64,000 nt of DNA from JAGDMJ01 sp963809695 (GTDB lineage Bacteria; Bacteroidota; Ignavibacteria; UBA10030; UBA6906), in assembly GCA_963809695.1 (NCBI GenBank), contig CAWEKI010000012.1, positions 124,001-188,000 on the forward strand. The letters are read 5' to 3'. The notes under the pieces were generated by a model. That model saw only the letters and a list, made by a program, of their open reading frames with translations. It searched no databases and was not told the DNA's origin. The position numbers and the translations under genes are program-made. This document shows, piece by piece, positions 59,022 through 64,000 of this stretch (position 1 is the first letter of the stretch; each line of letters starts with the position of its first letter).

Positions 59022-59747
59022 ATGACGCTTGAACAGCTCAAAAGGGATGTGTGCGAAGCCAACCTGCGCCTTGTGCACGAAGGACTGGTGATCCGCACCT
59101 GGGGGAACGCCAGTGGTGTCGACCGGAAGAGGGGAGTGATGGTCATAAAACCCTCCGGCGTGCCATACGCAGGGATGACAGCAAAGCAAATGGTGGTTGT
59201 GGAGCTGGAGAGCGGAAGCGTTCTTGGCGGAAAGCTCAAGCCGAGCGCTGATACGCCAACTCACCTTCTTCTCTACAGAGGATTCAAAGAGATCGGTGGC
59301 GTTGTCCACACCCACAGTCCCCACGCCACCGCCTGGGCGCAAGCGAGGCGGAGCATTCCCCCGCTTGGTACAACGCACGCAGATTATTTTGCCAATGCGA
59401 TTCCATGCACGAGGCCATTGCAGCCCGATGAGATCGCCGTAGAATATGAAGTGAACACCGGGAAGGTCATCCTGGAATGTTTTGCCAGCACCGATCCGCT
59501 TTCGGTTCCTGCTGTGCTCGTTGCGTATCATGCCCCGTTCATATGGGGTACGAGCGTTGCCGGCGCGGTTGAGAACGCGGTTGTCCTCGAGTCGATCGCG
59601 GCAATGGCGGCTGAAACTCTTGCGATTAACCCGTCGGTTCCCGCAATGCCAGCCGCGTTGCTGGGAAAGCACTTCGAGCGGAAGCATGGACCCAAGGCGT
59701 ACTACGGACAGCAAAAGGAAGAGAAGCGGCCGACACGCAGGAGCTAG
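59022..59747 (+). CDS. araD: L-ribulose-5-phosphate 4-epimerase
   Basis: A 241-residue class II aldolase-fold epimerase. IRTWGNASGVDRKRGVMVIK, VVHTHSPHATAWAQARRSIP (zinc His), PLGTTHADYFANAIPCTRPL and VLVAYHAPFIWGTSVAGAVE (third His) match AraD. It converts L-ribulose-5-phosphate to D-xylulose-5-phosphate, completing the arabinose route with AraB. It begins at the base after the araB stop. A structured element begins at its stop codon. Confidence 0.94.
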   Translation: MTLEQLKRDVCEANLRLVHEGLVIRTWGNASGVDRKRGVMVIKPSGVPYAGMTAKQMVVVELESGSVLGGKLKPSADTPTHLLLYRGFKEIGGVVHTHSPHATAWAQARRSIPPLGTTHADYFANAIPCTRPLQPDEIAVEYEVNTGKVILECFASTDPLSVPAVLVAYHAPFIWGTSVAGAVENAVVLESIAAMAAETLAINPSVPAMPAALLGKHFERKHGPKAYYGQQKEEKRPTRRS

Positions 59748-59852
59748 TGCCGCTCCAACTTTCAATTGCAACGAATTCTCGGACAGAGTTCAAGTTGGAG
59801 CGAGCACTGTGCCCCGTCGTTTATAGGGAAATGATAGTTGGTGGGGCACTAG
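59744..59852. repeat. 109-base structured element at the end of araD
   Basis: Bounded by CTAGTGCC (59744-59751) and its complement GGCACTAG (59845-59852), the left one including the araD stop codon. Inside are a hairpin CGCTCCAACTT/AAGTTGGAGCG (59751-59761 with 59792-59802), itself flanked by AGTGC and AGCACT, and a second stem GTGCCCC/GGGGCAC (59809-59815 with 59843-59849). No T run follows. It could be a miniature mobile element or an RNA structure capping the araBD message. Confidence 0.65.
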
Positions 59853-60057
59853 AAAGGTCGGCTGTTTTATGGGAATGAGAGTACGCCCGGCGGCTACCAT
59901 ATCTCCAATTCCCATCCTTCCTTCGCCATTTCGGATCCCAGTTGTGCTGTGAAGCTCCTGTCCTGCCCCAGTCCGGTTTTTCCTCTTATTTCCCGTCAAG
60001 TGGTACTTTCCTGACGCCCCCTCAGCCAGCGCCGACCCGAACTGATGCGACTCCGGC

Positions 60058-60086
60058 TTGACATTATTCAGTGGAAGAGCTAAGAT
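60058..60086 (+). promoter_or_regulatory. Candidate sigma-70 promoter
   Basis: TTGACA (60058-60063), a 17-base spacer, then TAAGAT (60081-60086; four of six bases match TATAAT). This is the best classical promoter noticed in the window. Transcription would start near 60093, giving a leader of about 210 bases before the PAS gene. Confidence 0.5.
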
Positions 60087-60141
60087 TAACTCTATTCCGC
60101 GTCTATACCCCGGTCTTTAGACTTTCACTGGAGCAGGAGCG

Positions 60142-60258
60142 ATGAAGGGATTGTGCAGACCGACACGAAGGGACAACGCTCGAGTGCCCGGTACCCACGT
60201 ACGCAACGAGTTACTCCCCATTAGCGCAGATATCCGAAGGAAGGCTGAACAAAAGTAA
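60142..60258 (+). CDS. Possible short leader peptide
   Basis: ATG 60142, preceded by GGAGCAGGAG, opens a 38-codon frame starting MKGLCRPTRRDNARVPGTHV and ending in a TAA 48 bases before the PAS gene. It is basic, matches no family and may be non-functional, but its ribosome-binding site and position within the leader make it worth listing. Confidence 0.3.
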   Translation: MKGLCRPTRRDNARVPGTHVRNELLPISADIRRKAEQK

Positions 60259-60306
60259 TTTCGTCAATGTTCATTTGTGAGAAGCCCATAGTAAGGAGTA
60301 CTTCGA

Positions 60307-63300
60307 ATGACTCAGAAAGACTTCTCCCCCGTAGTTACCTGGGGCGTTCGCATCGCGGGTGCGACAGCGGCGCTGATCGGCAGTTATTGGCTTGCTGCCT
60401 GGGGAGGCGGTTGGGCGGCACAATGGTCGGCGGCGGGTATGATTACCATGAAGACCAACATGGCCCTTTGCCTGGTGCTGGGCGGTATTGCCCTGGCGTT
60501 GGGATATTCCGCTGTCACCAGGCCGCGCCGTACGTTTGGTCTGTTGCTCGGTGCTGTCGTGCTTCTGGTCGGCACACTGACGCTGGGCGAGCACCTGCTG
60601 CACGCTGATCTGGGCATTGACCAATTCCTGGCCACCGAGGCGCCAGGCGCCGTGGCCACTGCCAGCCCGAATCGTATCGGCCCGCTTGGCTCGATCAATC
60701 TCGTTCTGTTGGGTGCTGGCTTGCTCGCCCTGGCGTGGCGGCGGGGCGCTCTTGCACCGTATCTTGGCCTGGCCGTCTGCATGATCAATCTGGTTCCCGC
60801 CGTGGGCTTTCTCTATGGCGCCGAGGAATTGTATGACCTGCCTCGCCTCACGAGTATTGCCTGGCCCACCGTGCTGGCGCTCGTTCTGCTCGGCACGGGA
60901 CTGATGCTGGTGCAAACGGAGGATGGGCCGATGACTCTGTTTCTGCGTTTGGATTCGGGAGGAATGCTCCTGCGGAGGATGGTGCCCGCAGTGATCCTGA
61001 TCCCGCTGGTGTTGGGCTTCATTGCAGAGTACGGTCAGTACCATGCGCTCTATGACATGGCCATTGGCATTGGACTGTTTGTCGTCGCGTTGATCCTGGT
61101 TTTTGCGATCTTTCTATGGCGGACGGCTGCGCGATTGAGTCATGAGGCAACGATTGCACGTGCTGCTGAAGAAGAATTGCATCGAAGCCAGGAACAATAT
61201 CGTCATCTTGTGGAAAGCTCCCGGAGTGTGATCCTGCGGTCCGATGCAAACCTGAATATCATATTCATGAACCGCCATGGCCAGGAGTATTTTGGCTATT
61301 CGGCTGATGAGTTGATCGGCCGCAACCTGCTGGGAACCATCATTCCCGAGAAGGGTGGAGGAGGGGAGGACCTGGCGGCCATGACTCTCGATCTGAAGCG
61401 CAACCCTGAGCACTACGAGACCAATGTCCATCAGAACAGGCGAAAGGATGGTGCGCTTGTATGGATGTCCTGGACGAATAAGGCCATTTATGATTCCAAC
61501 GGCGATCTGATTGAAATCCTGGCCATTGGTAATGATCTTACGAAACTCAAGGAAGCAGAAGAGGCGCAGCGGCGAAGTGATGCGATGCTGCGGGCCGTGC
61601 TTGATCAGATGCCATCGGGGGTGACCGTCAGGGATGCAAGGACCGGCAAGCTCGTTCTTTCCAATGCGCGCAGCCGGGAAATCCTGGGTGCACTGGTCGA
61701 TGTTGTCGATGAGTTCCCACAATACCGCGGTCAGCACCCCGATGGCCGCATGTACGCAACGGAAGAGTGGCCGGGCTATCGCTCCCTGACGACCGGTGAA
61801 GTGGTGGACGCAGAAGAGATCCGCTGTGAGCGCAGTGACGGCACCGATCTCACTCTGAGCATCAGGTCGGCACCTGTTCGGGATTCGCAAGGGAATATCG
61901 TTCTGGGGGTGGTCACCTTTCACGACATCACCGAACGGAAGCGGGTGGAGAACGCGCTGCATGAAAGTGAAGAACGCTATCGCACGCTGTTCGAGAACAT
62001 GACCGAAGGATTCGCCCTCCATGAAATCATCACGGATGACCATGGCCGGCCGTGTGACTACCAGTTCCTGGAGGTCAACCCCTCGTTCGAGCAGTTGACC
62101 GGTCTGAGGCGTGAAGATCTCCTGGGTAAACGGGTGCTGGAGGTGCTCCCCGGCCAAGACCGCTTGCGGATTGAGCAATATGGGAACGTGGCCATGACCG
62201 GCAAACCGATCCGTTTTGAGGATCATGCCACCCCATCGGAGAGATGGTATGAAGTTCTTGCCTACCGTCCCGCCCCGCGGCAGTTCGCGGTCATCTTCAC
62301 GGATATCACCGAGCGCAAGCGTGCGGAGGAGGCACAGCGTGCAAGTGAAGAGAAATACCGCACCATCGTCGAAACGGCGGCTGAGGGCATCGTCATTACG
62401 CGCCCGAATGGCGAATTCTTCTACGCGAACCAGCGAATGGTAGACATGCTGGGTTGCAGGATGGACGAGATCATGGGCAAGACGGGCCTGGATTTTACCT
62501 GTGATGACCAGCAAACGGAAGTCCTGGAATTGCGGAAAGAACTTCACAAGGGAGATGTAGTGCAGGGCGAGCTCAAATTCTGTCGCAAAGATGGTTCGGT
62601 GGTGTGGTCAATGTTCAATGCAACGCCGATTTTCAATGACCGGGGGGAGCATATTTCCAATCTCGCGATGCACACCGACGTTACCAGGCGCAAACAGATC
62701 GAGCAAGCCCTGCACGAAAGCCAGGAGCGCTTCCGCCTGGCCATCGAGCACTCGGAGCTCATGGCCTGGCAATGCGATACCGACTTGCGCTTCACGTGGG
62801 TCTATAATTCCCAATTCGGCGTTCCCGCGGGGGATCTTCTGGGCAAGAAGCCGCCGGAGGTGGGGAACGAAGAAACGATGGGGGAATTCATCGCCCACAG
62901 CCGCGAGGTTCTTGCCGAAGGGGTCGGGACACGCAAGACCGTGAAGCAGATGCGCGCCGATGGCAAGGAGCAATACTTTGATCAGCAGATTGAGCCGGTG
63001 CGGGACTCGAACGGGGCCATCACAGGGCTTGTCGGCATCAGTCTGGATGTCACTGAACGGGTGCTGGCCGAACAGAGATTGCATAAGAGCGAGGAAAGCT
63101 TCCGGGTGATGATCGCCCATTCGGTTGAACCGATGCTCCTGGTGGATGAATCAGGCAGGATTGAGTGCATCAGCCGGAGGGGAGCCGAACAGCTGGGCTA
63201 TCATGAAGCGGAGCTTGTGGGGACAAGTGTGCAACGGTTCCTGGACTGGAATGGGAAACTGGACCTGACACTGCGCCTGCAGGACTTTGTAAGACATGCG

Positions 63301-63465
63301 CCGCTCCCCGCGAGAGCTGTGCTCCGGATCAGGAAAAGCGATAGCGAGTGGTGCTGGATGGAGTTGCAGGCAAGCTATGTCAACTACGGACAGAAACCGG
63401 AAAAATATCTGTTGAAATTCGAGATGATCAACCTGAATGGTCTGAGAGGGATTACCACGGAATAG
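60307..63465 (+). CDS. Membrane multi-PAS sensory protein without an output domain
   Basis: A 1052-residue protein. About eight hydrophobic helices occupy residues 1-275 (for example LALVLLGTGLMLVQT and VILIPLVLGFIAEYG), resembling a MASE-type membrane sensor. A coiled-coil (RAAEEELHRSQEQYRHLVES) leads into six PAS repeats at roughly 290-410, 420-540, 555-670, 680-795, 800-925 and 930-1050, joined by TERKRxEEAxRxSEExYR linkers. The chain ends within or right after the last PAS (LLKFEMINLNGLRGITTE) with no HisKA, HATPase, GGDEF, EAL or other catalytic domain. It may act through a partner kinase, or be truncated by loss of the 3' part. GTAAGGAG precedes the ATG. Confidence 0.85.
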   Translation: MTQKDFSPVVTWGVRIAGATAALIGSYWLAAWGGGWAAQWSAAGMITMKTNMALCLVLGGIALALGYSAVTRPRRTFGLLLGAVVLLVGTLTLGEHLLHADLGIDQFLATEAPGAVATASPNRIGPLGSINLVLLGAGLLALAWRRGALAPYLGLAVCMINLVPAVGFLYGAEELYDLPRLTSIAWPTVLALVLLGTGLMLVQTEDGPMTLFLRLDSGGMLLRRMVPAVILIPLVLGFIAEYGQYHALYDMAIGIGLFVVALILVFAIFLWRTAARLSHEATIARAAEEELHRSQEQYRHLVESSRSVILRSDANLNIIFMNRHGQEYFGYSADELIGRNLLGTIIPEKGGGGEDLAAMTLDLKRNPEHYETNVHQNRRKDGALVWMSWTNKAIYDSNGDLIEILAIGNDLTKLKEAEEAQRRSDAMLRAVLDQMPSGVTVRDARTGKLVLSNARSREILGALVDVVDEFPQYRGQHPDGRMYATEEWPGYRSLTTGEVVDAEEIRCERSDGTDLTLSIRSAPVRDSQGNIVLGVVTFHDITERKRVENALHESEERYRTLFENMTEGFALHEIITDDHGRPCDYQFLEVNPSFEQLTGLRREDLLGKRVLEVLPGQDRLRIEQYGNVAMTGKPIRFEDHATPSERWYEVLAYRPAPRQFAVIFTDITERKRAEEAQRASEEKYRTIVETAAEGIVITRPNGEFFYANQRMVDMLGCRMDEIMGKTGLDFTCDDQQTEVLELRKELHKGDVVQGELKFCRKDGSVVWSMFNATPIFNDRGEHISNLAMHTDVTRRKQIEQALHESQERFRLAIEHSELMAWQCDTDLRFTWVYNSQFGVPAGDLLGKKPPEVGNEETMGEFIAHSREVLAEGVGTRKTVKQMRADGKEQYFDQQIEPVRDSNGAITGLVGISLDVTERVLAEQRLHKSEESFRVMIAHSVEPMLLVDESGRIECISRRGAEQLGYHEAELVGTSVQRFLDWNGKLDLTLRLQDFVRHAPLPARAVLRIRKSDSEWCWMELQASYVNYGQKPEKYLLKFEMINLNGLRGITTE

Positions 63466-63643
63466 GGTCTTGAGAAGACACAGCGGTGTAACGAATGGGC
63501 GAGGGACCAGCACGCGTCCCCATCCCCCAGGCCCTTCCATTGCCCCTTCTTGCTTCTTTAGCAAAGCAATATTACCATAGTATCAACGCCACACCCACCG
63601 CTCTTTCCGCTTATTGCATGCCAGCTTCAAAAGGAGATTTCCG

Positions 63644-64000
63644 ATGAATAACGTATGGATGCGTGTCGCACTTTTGTTTGCGCTTACGCTTTTCCTGCTT
63701 GTGCCGGGATCCGTTACTTCCGGGGAGAAAGGGCCGGAAGGCGTCTGGAAGCTCATTCCCGAAAAAAGCACCGACATTGACCTCTACGGAACACTCTCGA
63801 TTGACATCCGCACCGACGGGCCAAAGCTGGTCTTGATCCGTACCTGGGGAGCAGGGCGCAGTTACCGCGATTCGCTTTCTCTCGCTGTTGGCGGAACGGT
63901 GAACCCCATTCCGGTGAGCAAAAGGGTATTTCCCTCGAACGTTTTCATGGGCGTTGCCATGCTGGCCGGGTCAACACGAGAGATCAAAGCGTATCGGACC
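63644..64000 (+). CDS. Start of a second gene with the GxGYxYP-associated N-terminal domain (partial)
   Basis: ATG 63644 (AAGGAGA seven bases upstream) opens a frame that runs off the window after 119 codons. After a signal peptide (RVALLFALTLFLLVPGSVTS) it reads VWKLIPEKSTDIDLYGTLSI, RTWGAGRSYRDSLSLAVGG and RVFPSNVFMGVAML. These align almost motif for motif with the N-terminal domain of the protein at 7945 (VWELIPQKSTDIDHFGTL, RNSFRDSLVLTPGG, VVFPSNVFMGLM). It is probably a second GxGYxYP protein, but the catalytic part lies outside the window. Confidence 0.8.
   Translation, partial: MNNVWMRVALLFALTLFLLVPGSVTSGEKGPEGVWKLIPEKSTDIDLYGTLSIDIRTDGPKLVLIRTWGAGRSYRDSLSLAVGGTVNPIPVSKRVFPSNVFMGVAMLAGSTREIKAYRT

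Larger units (their letters stand above)
59853..60306. other. Leader region of the PAS gene
   Basis: No recognised gene besides a possible 38-codon frame listed separately. It contains a good sigma-70-type promoter candidate and a start-proximal GTAAGGAG that serves the PAS gene. Confidence 0.5.

Noticed and set aside
61114..62547. A 477-codon open frame on the minus strand
   Set aside because: It lies wholly inside the multi-PAS gene, shows no family motif, and is the kind of antisense frame produced by GC-rich third positions. The same holds for long antisense frames at 2113-3195, 3424-4359 and 8029-9168.
1..64000. tRNA genes, rRNA, CRISPR arrays, prophage or integron structures
   Set aside because: No T-loop-like GTTCGAATC context with matching acceptor stem, no regular spacer-repeat pattern and no phage or integrase proteins were seen on either strand.

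Overview
The window (about 57% G+C by eye) looks like a chromosomal segment of a free-living member of the Bacteroidota/Ignavibacteria side of the FCB group. Four secreted proteins end in a type IX secretion (T9SS) tail built around QNYPNPFNP and YDxLGREVA. There is also a Bacteroidota-style ECF sigma/FecR/STN-receptor system, many signal peptides, outer-membrane barrels and several c-type cytochromes. No rRNA, tRNA, CRISPR array or intact insertion sequence was recognised.

Layout. 1-7.3 kb: a T9SS beta-helix protein, a two-domain M16 peptidase, and on the minus strand a ten-haem cytochrome translationally coupled to an outer-membrane barrel, which may form an electron conduit. 7.4-17.1 kb: VanZ, a GxGYxYP protein, DoxX/tri-haem cytochrome c/YjbQ, a DUF2892 membrane protein, a TPR protein, OsmC, and a cytochrome b5-like protein coupled to a PLP decarboxylase. 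17.1-29.5 kb: an ECF sigma factor divergent from a long run (lipoprotein, FecR, STN-TonB receptor, lipoprotein, T9SS proteins, barrel, two Ycf48-like T9SS propeller proteins), which reads as a cell-surface signalling system with its secreted cargo.

29.7-35.3 kb: a GH38-like glycosidase and a parallel beta-helix enzyme, followed by a decayed Y1 (HUH) transposase fragment. 35.8-39.9 kb: a compact sulfur-transfer operon of two-domain rhodanese, small dsRBD-like protein, CysM-type cysteine synthase, JAMM/Mec-like peptidase, and one polypeptide fusing a CysO/MoaD-like carrier, a MoeB/ThiF E1 and a rhodanese. This is the most interesting system seen. In it the carrier's di-glycine lies inside the polypeptide, so a cleavage or an internal start would be needed to expose it, and a candidate protease is encoded next door.

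39.9-48.3 kb: M3 peptidase, a TIM-barrel glycosidase-like protein, a TPR lipoprotein-like protein, a haem-binding protein, a DUF1835 protein and an orphan PhoU. 48.3-59.8 kb: sugar use, with an arabinose/fucose-isomerase family enzyme, RhaT-like symporter, TonB-C/parvulin lipoprotein, GH30, a TolB-like propeller, an SSS sugar symporter, AraB and AraD. Together these can release, import and convert L-arabinose to D-xylulose-5-phosphate. 60.3-64 kb: a membrane multi-PAS protein with no visible output domain, then the start of a second copy of the N-terminal domain found on the GxGYxYP protein.

Two themes cut across the genes. First, short palindromic or tandem-repeat DNA has expanded coding regions in frame (the T9SS linker of three proteins, a loop of RhaT). 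Second, small gene remnants occur between operons (transposase, thioredoxin-like and barrel tails). All names are from reading motifs; no database search was run.
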